Shown: positions 46,244 to 55,954 of the stretch, one piece after another
Numbering within the stretch: the first letter of the stretch is position 1
Layout: every line of letters begins with the position of its first letter
Source of the DNA: Coenobita brevimanus
Taxonomy: Eukaryota > Arthropoda > Malacostraca > Decapoda > Coenobitidae
Length of the DNA stretch: 64,000 nt
Direction of reading: 5' to 3'
NCBI GenBank assembly: GCA_032717465.1
Contig: CM064681.1
Coordinates: forward strand, 18,102,565-18,166,564
Translations under genes and position numbers: made by a program
The notes under the pieces: model-generated
The model's database searches: none
Told to the model about the DNA's origin: nothing
The model's input: only the letters and a program-made list of their open reading frames with translations

Positions 46244-46706
46244 CACTCTCCCCCTGTAAAAAGTCACGTCCTCGTGGCTGGAGGTGGAATGCTTGTGTGT
46301 TGGAGGTGGTGTACACGGGCTGGAGGTGTTGCAGCACAGTTTGCCAGGCGACGGTGTAGGGGTTTTCTTCTTGTTCTGGGTTGCAGGTGAGGAAGAGTGT
46401 GGAGGTGGCGGTGGTAGACTGGAGGAGGGTAGCAGGTGGTGTGGCCCGTGGAGTCTGTGGTTCCTGCCAAGGGTAGGCGCCCATACGGCCCGCTTCACTC
46501 TCATCTTGCTTGGTGTGGCTGTTGGTGTGGTTGGAAGCTGAATGCTGGATACCGAGGGTAAGGGCCGGGTTTTGTGCCATGGTAATGCGGCGTTGAGTCT
46601 CTGGGGAGTACAGGTAGAGGAGATTTGGGCCTGATGTAGCTTGATGGTGTGAAGTCGCGGAGAGGTGGGTGGTGTAGAGGTGTGGGTGTATCGGGTGGGT
46701 GGGCAT
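45069..46706 (-). CDS. Long open frame across internal region, 3' LTR boundary and minisatellite (uncertain protein)
   Basis: 545 codons open in the element's sense direction. The first ~170 residues lie in the internal region and are Pro/Ser/Thr-rich. It crosses the polypurine tract and enters the LTR ('SAPEIYYSAPDNGASKIQLS', 'MPENVPTPPHGPHG'), passes an Arg-rich stretch and runs through the minisatellite as repeated 'ETAYCRS' units, ending 'SILPRTPGRDIPTPP'. No known domain. It could be an additional element protein using the LTR as coding sequence, or an open frame favoured by GC content and repeat length. The equivalent frame in the 5' LTR is broken near 50757. Confidence 0.35.
   Translation of the reverse strand: MPTHPIHPHLYTTHLSATSHHQATSGPNLLYLYSPETQRRITMAQNPALTLGIQHSASNHTNSHTKQDESEAGRMGAYPWQEPQTPRATPPATLLQSTTATSTLFLTCNPEQEENPYTVAWQTVLQHLQPVYTTSNTQAFHLQPRGRDFLQGESGKMCDLKNSAPEIYYSAPDNGASKIQLSMPENVPTPPHGPHGVATTSQNHSRQQRHMSAWAVRPYVTQPPCRCRRRRKTLPSWSGIVEPARGGVVIDTPDAAPLRETAYCHSESAPVETAYCRSRPRETAYCRSESAPVETAYCRSRPREMAYCRSNNAPVETAYCRSHPHETAYCRSQSVQVETAYCRSPPRETADCRSESVPVETTYCRSRSCETTYCHSESAPVETAYCRSESAPVETAYCRSPPRETADCHSESVPVETTYCRSCSRETTYCHFESAPVETAYCRSLPRETIYCCSEGTQKEARSETSLWQETRTQASHPRVTQTGLTASPGLCSLRLALEQTHLTGPSGSRCRSSPLSAPLDAGDRSPQSLSILPRTPGRDIPTPP
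45345..45950. repeat. Minisatellite of 30- and 36-bp units in the 3' LTR
   Basis: Eighteen units, each with the core GACAATAGGCCGTCTC. Long units (36 bp) continue TACCGGAGCACTTTCGGAGC; short units (30 bp) continue ACGAGGGCGGGAGC. They mostly alternate, with one double long unit near 45525-45590. Both lengths are multiples of three. In the sense (minus) direction they encode ETAYCR-containing repeats of 12 and 10 residues. Confidence 0.92.
46244..46258 (-). promoter_or_regulatory. Polypurine tract before the 3' LTR
   Basis: On the minus strand TACAGGGGGAGAGTG directly precedes the LTR start. Such a purine run primes plus-strand DNA synthesis in LTR retrotransposons. Position and composition fit. 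Confidence 0.65.
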
Positions 46707-47286
46707 GAGAGTCGGCTGGAGGGGGTGGTGGTGGTGGTTCTGAGGGTGGGTGTGGGTGGGGAAGTAGGCGTGCGGGGTGGGCGGGGTCGGTTAGCACGGG
46801 CTGTTGTGCACATGGGGGCGCGATGGAAGGTGAGATCGTCGGAGTGGCTGTGCATACATGTGGAGGGGAGAGGGCGGTGGTAGTGGGTTGTCCTGTGGGG
46901 GTGGCGGGGTGGGCGGGGCACGTGGGCTTGGGTGGAAAAGGTGAGGCGGTGGTGGGAAGGAGTGAGGGTGAGCGAGGTGTGGCGGGTGAGATGTCAGGTG
47001 AGGTGTGGCGGGTGAGATGTCAGGTGAGGTGCGGGGGGTGGTGGAGGCGGTGGAGGCTGAGGGGTAGGGGAGGTGGAGGGGGATGGCGAGGAGGAAACAT
47101 AGCACTCGTATGTGGAAGTGACAGGCGGTGCGGGAGCAGGGGGAGGTTGGGGGTGTGGGATTGGTAGCGGTGGTGAGGTGGCAGGAGAGTTGGCTTGGAG
47201 GGTAGGTGGTGAGGAGGGAGTGCGATCTTGTGGCGCCATCCCGGTGTTTGGTGGTGGGGTGGTTTGGGCGGTAGCAGGGTTCTGTG
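46259..47286. other. Internal region without pol
   Basis: GC-rich, G/T-rich on the plus strand. Minus-strand frames are Pro/Ser/Thr/His-rich low-complexity extensions ('PPPPPPAPHLTSHPPH'). No protease, RT, RNase H or integrase motif was seen on either strand. GTGGTGGG-type words are frequent. Confidence 0.6.
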
Positions 47287-48813
47287 CTAGTGGTGTGGGG
47301 TGAGCAGTGGGTATGAAACTAGGGGATGGTGTGGGTGTGGGGGTGATGGCGGACAGTGTGCGGTGCTGGAACTGTGGTGGCTTGGCAGGGGCTGTGGAGT
47401 GGGATGTGGCAGGTGGTGTGTGTCGTCGGAGGCGAGGAAAGGTGGGGTGAGGTGTAGGGGGAGAGGGAGCTGGTGGTGGTGGGGAGATGCAGCCTCGCGG
47501 GGTTGTCTGAATGTTCGGGGATGGGGCGGTGCAGGTGGTAGCAGGGGGTTGAGCTCATGAGAGAGTGACGGGTGGTGGGTGCGGGGTGTGATGGGCGGCG
47601 AGGCATCTGGTGGGGTTATTGGGGACGAGGTGGTGGTCCGTGGGGATGGTGAGGTTGAAGGTGGGGTAGGGGAGGTGAGCGAGGAAAAAAAGGTGGGTGG
47701 GGAATAGGAAGAGGGTGTGATAGGGAAGGTGAATGAGTTAACCATGTGGGCAGGGAAAGTGAGCTGTGGTGAAGTGATGGTGGTGGGTGGTGCAGGGTGG
47801 TAGGTGGAAGGCAGTAGATGGGGGGAGGTGGTTTTAGGAAGTAGGTTAGGGGAAGATGAGGAAAGGGTCCTAGGAGGCCTGTGAAGAGGGAGGCCGGTTG
47901 TGTGTTGAGGGGGTATAGTGGTGTGTAGGGTGGGAAGGTTAGACCTAGGGGCAGGAATACGGGAAGGTAGAACAGAAGAGATAGTGAGAGGAGAGGAAAA
48001 GGAAAGATAACGTTCCCCCCTGTCATAGACTGGGGGAGATGTGAGGTGGCCCCCGCCATTACGGTGGGATGCGGGGGCAGTGGAGGGGCGCTTTTTGTGT
48101 TTCCTTTTTTGTATTTTCTTCCCCTGAGGCTTAGGGGAATTTGCGTATGGTGGGGAGATTTGTAAGCGCCCTCGTGTCATTTGGCTGCACTGGGCAGCTT
48201 CTAGCTGCTCACGGATGTCGTGGATCGGGCATCCGTGGTAGCACGGAGAAAATTCCCATGGGTTGATGGTGATGAGGTCAACGGGGAATTGATTTATTTC
48301 GCCGATGCGTTGAGGGGTGGCATGGACGGCTAAAAGGCGCCTCATTAAACTGATATCTTTATCTAGGTCTCCTGTTGGTTCGTGTATTATGAAATGTTCT
48401 TTAATATAATTGGGGAGAATCCTGAGGAGTGTATGAAACGTGAGCTGTTCCCGGGTTTGTTCATCTGCCTCCGGGTAGGCAGTGGTGACTCGGCGTCTTG
48501 CCAGAGTTAGGGTATCATTTAGATTCCCGTCAAATTTTAGACTATCCAGTTGGGATAGTGCCACCACTTTCCCTAATGATGGGGTGATGGCTTGTACAGT
48601 GAACTTTGTAAAGTTCTGCCAGGCGAGCTCCGGGACGATTTTCGGTGCTATGTTTGCCGCCGCTTTACCCAACAGTGGTAGTGTGATTGCAATTTTTTGT
48701 TGGTCATTTTCAAAGCCAATATCCAGTAAGGGTTTAATTATTGCCAGATATGTGTGTATATCATACTGGTCGGGGTCAAATTTGGGTAACTGAACGTGTG
48801 GTTTAGTTGCCAT
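47287..48813 (-). CDS. Gag-like protein of the LTR element
   Basis: 508 codons, ATG at 48813, about 65 bp downstream of the 5' LTR, which is the normal place for gag. Residues ~1-190 look globular and helical: 'HVQLPKFDPDQYDIHTYLAI', 'IKPLLDIGFENDQQKIAITL', 'ELAWQNFTKFTVQAI' and 'TREQLTFHTLLRILPNYIKE', like a capsid domain of Gag proteins. A basic stretch 'KKIQKRKHKKRPS' (about residue 235) could bind nucleic acid. The remaining half is Pro/Ser/Thr-rich low complexity. No zinc knuckle (CX2CX4HX4C) was seen. The frame is fully open, unlike most elements here. Family (Gypsy or BEL) is undetermined. Confidence 0.7.
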   Translation of the reverse strand: MATKPHVQLPKFDPDQYDIHTYLAIIKPLLDIGFENDQQKIAITLPLLGKAAANIAPKIVPELAWQNFTKFTVQAITPSLGKVVALSQLDSLKFDGNLNDTLTLARRRVTTAYPEADEQTREQLTFHTLLRILPNYIKEHFIIHEPTGDLDKDISLMRRLLAVHATPQRIGEINQFPVDLITINPWEFSPCYHGCPIHDIREQLEAAQCSQMTRGRLQISPPYANSPKPQGKKIQKRKHKKRPSTAPASHRNGGGHLTSPPVYDRGERYLSFSSPLTISSVLPSRIPAPRSNLPTLHTTIPPQHTTGLPLHRPPRTLSSSSPNLLPKTTSPHLLPSTYHPAPPTTITSPQLTFPAHMVNSFTFPITPSSYSPPTFFSSLTSPTPPSTSPSPRTTTSSPITPPDASPPITPRTHHPSLSHELNPLLPPAPPHPRTFRQPREAASPHHHQLPLPLHLTPPFLASDDTHHLPHPTPQPLPSHHSSSTAHCPPSPPHPHHPLVSYPLLTPHH

Positions 48814-48878
48814 TTTGCCAAATATTCCTGATTACCTCTCTTTTACGCCCGGATCTAGAACCACCACTGGCTACAAGT

Positions 48879-51091
48879 GTAATGCTAGGTGAAATTAGGC
48901 TCGACTTCTCGTTCCTATTACACCTAACGTGGAGAGCGGTCCTCTTTCGAGACCGGAGCTTAGTGCAATAAAGAGAGGCAGGACACAAAAACTCTAGGCA
49001 ACAACCTTTACACGTGTATTACCACAGTCCGACACATGACAAGTCAGCAGATATTACAGCACAATACATAGCAATATAAAACCTTATCTAGGATATGGGT
49101 ATCTCGCAGGATACTTGCTTCTCTGACAGTAATGACAACACAATCAATCCTAGTGTATTAAGCGTGCAGTGAATATAGGCGTGTGCGGGAGGCACAGGGG
49201 GTGAGTCTCACGAGGAGGGGATAGGTGAGGGTGCAGAGAGTGACTTGTGATGGCTAGGGAAAAGTTATGGTAATATTGGAGAAAGGCAGATATTAGCAGT
49301 GAAGCATTTACGTTTTCCACTAGCCAAGGGACTTTGGTAATTGATTTTGTTATTGATTCACACTTACTCGGGATACTGAGGTGAGAGAGAGTGATATACA
49401 AGATTTATGGGCAGCGTGGAGGGGGAAGGGAATACCATTAATACTCTCCTTCATAATATTCCTTTACAGCTCGCAGTAGTAGGGGTATGTCACTACAGAG
49501 GAATCTCCAGGCGGCACAGGCTTACTAATTGTATGTAAGGGACGTCACTCATAAATATAGTTCAACAGATCCTGTTCCACACACTTGTCCTTTAGTTTTT
49601 CACTGTGATCTTACTCGCCCTGATATTCACTATATTAAGTCACTGCACAATACTATACTAAGGGAAATCACACTTAACCTAAATCACCCGTACTGCAGCA
49701 TCACAAGTATTCATCATGGGGATAGGCGGGAACATGCCGTCGGCAATCCTGCCGGGCTAGTGGCACCACCAATGTGAGGCATGCCAAGAGGGCACGGGAC
49801 AACTCGTAAGGGCGTCCTCTCGCGTCCTGGGCTACCCGTGGCTCCTGGGCTGGGCTCAGGAGTGTGGCCCTCGGGACTGGGGCCGAATAGCTCCAGGAAC
49901 CTCTGTTGTAAGTCTCGGCCTGTAGTGGGAGCCTTACGGCGTCATGGGGGCGTAGGGAGATCGCATCCGGGTGTCCTAGGGAGAATCGAGAGAGACTGCG
50001 GACTGCGGTCTCCAGCGTCTAGGGGTGCCGACAGAGGAGGGCTGCGGCATCGACTTCCACTGGGGCCCGTCAGGTGTGTCTGCTCTAGAGCCAGACGTAG
50101 GGAGCAGAGGCCAGGGGAGGCTGTGAGGCCTGTCTGAGTCACTCTGGGATGGGAGGCCTGGGCTCTAGTCTCCTGCCGTAGTGACGTCTCACTCCTTGCC
50201 TCTTTCTGTGTACCCTCCGAGTGACAATAGATTGTCTCACGAGGAAGGTAGCGACAATAGGCCGTCTCTACCAGGACACTTTCGGAGCGACAATAGGCCG
50301 TCTCTACCAGGACACTTTCGGAGCGACAATAGGCCGTCTCTACCAGGACACTTTCGGAGCGACAATAGGCCGTCTCTACCAGGACACTTTCGGAGCGACA
50401 ATAGGCCGTCTCTACCAGGACACTTTCGGAGCGACAATAGGCCGTCTCTACCAGGACACTTTCGGAGCAACAATAGGCCGTCTCACGAGGAGGGGAGCGA
50501 CAATAGGCCGTCTCTACCGGAGCACTTTCGGAGCGACAATAGGCTGTCTCACGAGGGTGGGAGCAATAATAGGCCGTCTCATGAGGGTGGGAGCGACAAT
50601 AGGCCGTCTCTACCGAAGCACTGTCAGAGTGACAATAAGCCGTCTCACGAGGGCGGGAGCGACAATAGGCCGTCTCTACCTGAACACTTTCGGAGCGACA
50701 ATAGGCCGTCTCATGAGGGCGGGAGTGACAATAGGCCGTCTCTACCGGAGCACTTTCGGGCGACAATAGGCCGTCTCACGAAGAGGGACGCCGTCTGGAG
50801 TGTCTATGACAACTCCACCCCTAGCTGGTTCAACAATCCCACTCCGTGAAGGTAGTGTCTTTCTCCTACGGCGGCGACGGCGTGGTGGCTGCGTGACATA
50901 GGGGCGCACGGCCCGGGCTGACATATGTCGCTGTTGCCGGGAGTGGTTCTGACTGGTGACGGCTACCCCGTGGGGTCCGTGTGGGGGTGTCGGTACATTC
51001 TCGGGCATACTGAGCTGTATTTTGCTTGCCCCGTTGTCGGGGGCACTATGGTATATTTCGGGGGCACTGTTCTTTAAGTCACGCATTTTAC
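48879..51091 (-). repeat. 5' LTR (right on the plus strand)
   Basis: 2213 bp, direct repeat of 44000-46243, ending TTTTAC followed by ATTGT. On the minus strand its 3' end is followed by ACTTGTAGCCAGTGGTGG; I could not match a primer-binding site to a specific tRNA. Confidence 0.88.
50216..50790. repeat. Minisatellite in the 5' LTR, with a homogenised run
   Basis: Seventeen units of the same 30/36-bp family. Six consecutive 36-bp units (50252-50467) are identical and carry ACCAGGACAC where most others have ACCGGAGCAC. The rest alternate, with one double short unit near 50555-50615. Order and number differ from the 3' LTR. Confidence 0.92.
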
Positions 51092-51096
51092 ATTGT

Positions 51097-51260
51097 TTTA
51101 TGAAACCTATGTATGAGAGCCATACTTGTGTAATCATGTTTGACAACATGGGGGACAATAATCAAACACTTCCAGAGTCCACCGTCCGTGGCATCAAATT
51201 GTTTCGGGGCAAATGCACATCGATACTTTTTTGCTTGTGAGTACATTAGGTTTCTTCAGT
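51097..51260. other. No recognised feature
   Basis: Flank of the LTR element. No motif seen. Confidence 0.4.
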
Positions 51261-51545
51261 ACCGGTATGTAAACAACACCAAGAAAATTTTCATGGAATG
51301 GGAGGACAAGGTTTCTTTGAATATTTTGGCAATCTGGCTGATTAGTTTTCCCTTCAAGGAATCGTTTTTTGGCTGTATTGTGGCACTAAGTTAGAATACT
51401 TGTTGGATATTTTAGCTTCTTTCCAATGCTCTGAATCATTTTTAGTTCATCATCCAAAAATTCAGGGTCTGAAATTCTATATGCTGTCAAGTACATGGAT
51501 ATGAACACAAATCATTTTACATTAATATGATGGTTTGAATTAAGA
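51261..51545 (-). repeat. Penelope-like fragment, minus orientation
   Basis: Homologous to 17475-17720 (RT thumb region). 'TTCATGGAATGGGAGGACAA', 'ATCATCCAAAAATTCAGGGT' and 'CAAGTACATGGATATGAACA' are shared. It is the mirror image of the next feature, with about 45 bp between them. Confidence 0.78.
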
Positions 51546-51589
51546 TCCACATAGTAGCCTACATAATATTTGCATTATTACTCAAACCA

Positions 51590-52670
51590 TAATAAATGTA
51601 AAAAGATCTGTGTTCATATCCATGTACTTGAGAGCATATAGAATTTCAAACCCAGTGTTTTTAGATGATGAACTAAAAATGATTCAGAGCATTGGAAAGA
51701 AGCTAAAAACCACCAAGTATACTAACTCAGTGCCACAATACAGCCGAGAAACGATTCCTTGAACGGAAAACTTATCAGCCAGATCACCAGAATATTCTAA
51801 GAACCCTTGTCCTCCCCTTCCATGAAAATTTTCTTGATGTTAACATACTGAAGAAAATTAACGTACAAGTAGTATCCATTTATGAGAACCCCATCAAAAA
51901 ACCCTCATCAAGAACAGCCCATTCAATAGTTCAGGCGTTGTTTACAAAATCCCTTGTAAATGCAATACCAATTTTTACATATGACAGTCTGGAAAAGATT
52001 TGGAAACTAGAATCTCACAACATAAATACAGCGTAAGGACAGTCCACCAGCGTAGTGGTTAATTTCAGCACAAAGCATCCAGTGATCATCATAATGACTG
52101 GGCAAAGTCTAAGATTTCAGCAATCAAAAAGCTTTAATGAAAGAAATATAATTGAAGCTTGCCTAATTTCTGTCACATATGAAAAGAATGTAAACATAAG
52201 CTATGGTTATTATGTGATAAATTGTTAACTGAAAGAATTTTAAAGCAATATCCTCCCGACTAACAATTCATTGCTTCATGTCGTCGCCTGGTAGTGTAGT
52301 CACACCTGTGTAGGACACACCTAGCATTAAGCATCTAGGTCTTAAGTTATGCCGCAGTATTTATCTCCCTTTTGTCAGGTGCATATCTAAGGAAAAAAAG
52401 TCAGGTACCTATTGTTCTCTACATCACTCATTTTTTAAAATTCAGGTCATCGTTCGTGGTGTGCCACTCCCTGCTGCAGGTGTGCATAAGTTAAGTCGCA
52501 GGTAAGAAGTCCTGTATATCTATCAGTTTTAATTCAAGTCATCCTTTGTTCTGTGCGCCACTCCCTGCTGCAGGTATCCATAAAAGACCTCTACCCATTA
52601 CGTTTCTGTCTCACTCTGCCTGAAGATGTAATATACGATAATACTCACTATCGTTCCTTTTATTTCTCCT
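51590..52670 (+). mobile_element. Penelope-like fragment, plus orientation, to the 3' tail
   Basis: Starts with the RT thumb ('YLRAYRISNPVFLDDELKMI'-like, about 51625-51690), continues through the linker ('PSSRTAHSIVQALFTKSLVN', about 51900-51960) and the GIY-YIG part ('KNVNISYGYYVIN', about 52190-52230), to a tail with two copies of a TGCCACTCCCTGCTGCAGGT block (52460 and 52556). Frames are broken. It forms an inverted pair with 51261-51545. Confidence 0.78.
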
Positions 52671-52675
52671 GTGGT

Positions 52676-52680
<5 letters not shown>

Positions 52681-52730
<50 letters not shown>

Positions 52731-52751
52731 CATACGCACGCACGCGGGCGC

Positions 52752-52837
<86 letters not shown>
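52681..52837. repeat. (CA)n, CGCA-rich joint, (TA)n microsatellite
   Basis: CA repeats to about 52731, then CGCACGCGGGCGCG, then TA repeats 52755-52837. Confidence 0.97.
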
Positions 52838-52841
<4 letters not shown>

Positions 52842-53692
52842 ACGAGATGGGAGTAGGCCACATAGATAACTAAATCTGCATAAGAAAACTAAGAAAAACC
52901 AAGTGAGAAGAGAGCTGAACAAATAGCTAAGTGATGAAAAACAATTAAAAAAAACTAACTCCAATCTCGCAACACAGGTCCGAAAGTGAATAACATTAAC
53001 TGACGTGAGCAAGGGGAAAATAAACACATTGAAAAATACCTAATATAATACAAGCTAATGATATTTGCAATATTTACAATGGGATAATAAAGCACAAAAA
53101 AGCACTAAAGCCTGGGAACAAACTTGCCAGACAGAAGAAATAAAGTCATTAAAAAAAAGATAACTAAATTTTACTCGATTGCCACAAATAATAATGATAA
53201 TACACTAACAATAACACTTGCGATTGGATGCTAATACGAAGTGAAAAGATGTTCAGAAATAAAACGCACAACATACTGCTCCTCCCTCTCTAATCTCCAG
53301 ACCAAACACTCCGTCTCCCAACGCCAAGCCCAGAAAAACTCTTGCCATCTTTTTTTTTTTCTCTCTCTCTCTTTTTGCCTACCGACCATTGAGGCAAAAG
53401 CCCCTGGTCATTAAGGCCAACTTGCCATCCAAAATTCTCCCCCTTATAAACCCTCCAGACGAAAAATATACAGAAAAGATTCCAGCAAATTAATCTCTCC
53501 CCCATACTCCAAATGTTATAAATATCGCTGGTGAATACGAAGCTCCACCGGGAGTCACTGATATTAAAAACAATTTTAGTCACACCCGTGTCCAGAGCAA
53601 ACAAAATTAACTAAGACTTTTTAAATGTGTATAAAATAAACAGGCAACAACATGATAGCAAGTGCATGTGCATAGATGCTGGCATACACAGC

Positions 53693-53697
<5 letters not shown>
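52838..53697. other. Unassigned AT-rich sequence
   Basis: Begins TGTTACGAGATGGG, which looks like an LTR start, but no matching end or duplication was found. No coding motif. Confidence 0.3.
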
Positions 53698-53746
<49 letters not shown>

Positions 53747-53806
53747 CGACATGAACGCATTATACATACATGCACAATATAAAAAAATATATATTCTTAC
53801 ACACGT

Positions 53807-53870
<64 letters not shown>

Positions 53871-53885
53871 CAAAGATTGATAGAT

Positions 53886-53955
<70 letters not shown>
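53698..53955. repeat. (CA)n and two (TA)n tracts
   Basis: CA 53698-53744; TA 53811-53866; TA 53889-53955. Between them lie short non-repetitive joints. Confidence 0.96.
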
Positions 53956-53957
<2 letters not shown>

Positions 53958-54029
53958 TTAAATACACGTACATATATAAATACTTTACACTCCGTCTTCT
54001 GTCTTTCTTACCTTCATTCTTTCCTCTTC

Positions 54030-54348
54030 CTTCTGCCTCTGGGTGACCCTACACTGAGTGACAAGCCAGATGATTTCCTGTACACCAGAAAACCATTTAC
54101 GTTGGTGGATGGTAGCTATATAGCTAACCAAATTTTGGCGCCTGGTGGTTTAGTGGGTATTTATTGTACTCCAGTTGGATGCAGCTGGTGATAGTTTATA
54201 TCCAAGGGGATGTTTGGATTTATTGCTCAAGTAATGCCACACAGTGATAAGTGAGGCTGGTCACTCTCGTTTTAAATGTCAGGACCAGCTGCGTAGATCG
54301 AGCTTCTATGCTCCTCACGGGGCAACGTAGGATTGGATGATGGATGGA
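54030..54348 (+). repeat. Dispersed SINE-like repeat, copy 2, with (GATG)n tail
   Basis: Full-length relative of 2030-2275, ending GGGGCAACGTAGGATTGG and (ATGG)n. It sits between (TA)n tracts. No coding frame of note. Confidence 0.55.
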
Positions 54349-54349
54349 T

Positions 54350-54408
<59 letters not shown>

Positions 54409-54435
54409 GATAGATTGATAGATAGATAGGTAGGT

Positions 54436-54477
<42 letters not shown>
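54349..54477. repeat. (TA)n, GATA-rich joint, (TA)n
   Basis: TA 54352-54405, GATAGATAGATAGG joint, TA 54439-54477. Confidence 0.96.
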
Positions 54478-54479
<2 letters not shown>

Positions 54480-54865
54480 AGCCTCTGTGGTACAGTGGTA
54501 GAGTGTGCGTTTCGTACGCGGGTGAGCCAGGGTTCGAGCCCCACCAGGGTAATAAACTTTGGAAGTGTTCATCCGGCCACGTACCACATTGGCGGACACC
54601 AGAGGTGCTGTGGTTGAGCCAGTGTCGCTTGCTATAAAGTATGCTTGCACCCAGTCGGCTTGCGCGGGCCGATTACACTTGGTTCACAGACTACACACAC
54701 ATCCAAAGCCACTCCAACACGACAATTACACTAACAAGCACTTCTCACCATACATACAATCTCTACTAGACAGCCTAAGCCACTTGGTAGAGATACATTG
54801 GCTGTATCATCCCGACTTCGGTCGGGATAGGTCGGTCCTGCAGTGGATACTCAAACGGCTGATGA

Positions 54866-54869
<4 letters not shown>
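54478..54869 (+). mobile_element. tRNA-derived SINE, copy 3
   Basis: Plus strand. The head GGAGCCTCTGTGGTACAGTG continues GTAGAGTGTGCGTTTCGTAC and GCGGGTGAGCC, then GGTTCGAGCCCC, a good pol III B box. An A-box-like TGGTACAGTGG is at about 54486. The tRNA-like part is about 72 bp. The body (to CTGCAGTGGATACTCAAACG) is shared with copies 1 and 2, including the palindromic CCCGACTTCGGTCGGG. The tail is (GAT)n leading into (AT)n. Confidence 0.87.

Positions 54870-54916
<47 letters not shown>
54870..54916. repeat. (AT)n microsatellite
   Basis: Pure AT after the SINE tail. Confidence 0.97.
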
Positions 54917-54918
<2 letters not shown>

Positions 54919-55954
54919 GCTAATGTTACGCTTTGAAACGTTACTGCAAACCGGGGGAGAATTTTACCCAGTTTTAGGAAATAAAAATTACTTACACTTA
55001 ACCTCTTTTTTTATTCCAAAAACACGGTATGAAAACACAACCCTCGCATTTCTTTTCATGCAAAAAAGATCACACAGTATCAAAAAAAAAAAAAAAAAAA
55101 AAGTGACGTGATTTCACAAAAAAAGTATAAAAAAAAAGTCCATTAGCCTTCAAATCTATAACACAGAAAATATTTCCTGAAAGTTATTAGCTTTGTTCAA
55201 GATTATTTTTGGTCCCTGGAGATTCAAGCTGTGTGTATCACTTCTCTTACAAATCACCCTGGCTTGAAAATGTCATGGAAAAAAAATATATATATATTGC
55301 CTGGATTGCTAACGTTGGGTAAAAGTATCATTAATCCCCCAAAATGAGGGGAAAAATGGGAGACATAAAAGGCGCATTACCTATCATGACATGAGGCTAG
55401 AATGACATGAGCACTTGTGGAAGGACAGCTGCGTACCCTTCCCGGTCATGCGGTAAACACAGAAAAGATAAGAAGCTGGGCGAAATTTGCCCGATGTTAA
55501 CATACTAGGGTTAAATAGACAGACAATAGATACAATGATAGATAGACAGATAGACAGGCGGCCTGCAGTCCTAATGGACCCAGGATCAAATCCCGGCTGG
55601 GGCAGGGAACAGTTTAAGGATTTGAAATTCATAAAAGCAGACTTCCCTGCTCTACCAGATGACCCGCCGACATGTCACAAAAATATCCTCACTAATACCA
55701 ATACACCAGTCCTGTATGAGACAGCCCTAGCATGTATTACAGTATGGATGGTGAGTGTTAGCACCGAAGTAGTGGCATGTGGTGGTGTACGAGGACTACT
55801 GGGCCTTGGAATATGTCACTGCCTCCAAAATATAGGCCCTGAAGCCTTTGCCCAGAGTTGGACATGTAAAAAAAAATGTACACAATATTTTTTTTTAAAT
55901 AACAGAACAGAGGAACGAAAAACAAATGAATAAAAAAATAATCCATACACCAGA
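54917..55954. other. No recognised gene; poly(A) runs
   Basis: A-rich sequence with a run of about 22 A at 55081-55102. Short frames carry no motif. Part of the right side may be 3' flank of family B. Confidence 0.4.

Larger units (their letters stand above)
43995..51096 (-). mobile_element. LTR retrotransposon with gag only and 2.2-kb LTRs (non-autonomous)
   Basis: Two direct repeats (44000-46243 and 48879-51091) flank an internal region of 2635 bp, and the whole is bordered by ATTGT at 43995-43999 and 51092-51096. Orientation is minus, fixed by the gag-like gene (48813 to 47287) and a purine-rich tract (AGGGGGAGAGTG on minus) just before the left repeat. The LTR ends read GTAA...TTAC rather than TG...CA when the 5-bp duplication is respected. 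No protease, RT, RNase H or integrase motif is present. It must rely on another element for movement. No parent element is in the window. Confidence 0.85.

Noticed and set aside
46264..47560. Several long Gly/Val-rich or Pro-rich frames on both strands
   Set aside because: GC-rich low-complexity sequence opposite or beside gag; no domain and no start context.
48800..48878. Primer-binding site just inside the 5' LTR
   Set aside because: The sequence ACTTGTAGCCAGTGGTGG does not obviously pair with a tRNA 3' end that I can name, so no site is annotated.
52440..52640. Hammerhead ribozyme in the Penelope-like tail
   Set aside because: Such ribozymes occur in some Penelope-like elements, but I did not find the CTGATGA and GAAA core in the right order here or at 16960-17000.
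52838..53650. Solo LTR starting TGTTACG
   Set aside because: No matching end and no target-site duplication; the start may be chance next to (TA)n.
54478..54550. A functional tRNA gene
   Set aside because: The tRNA-like head is repeated in three places with a common ~300-bp body and tail, so it is a SINE head; the cloverleaf is imperfect and no terminator follows the tRNA part.
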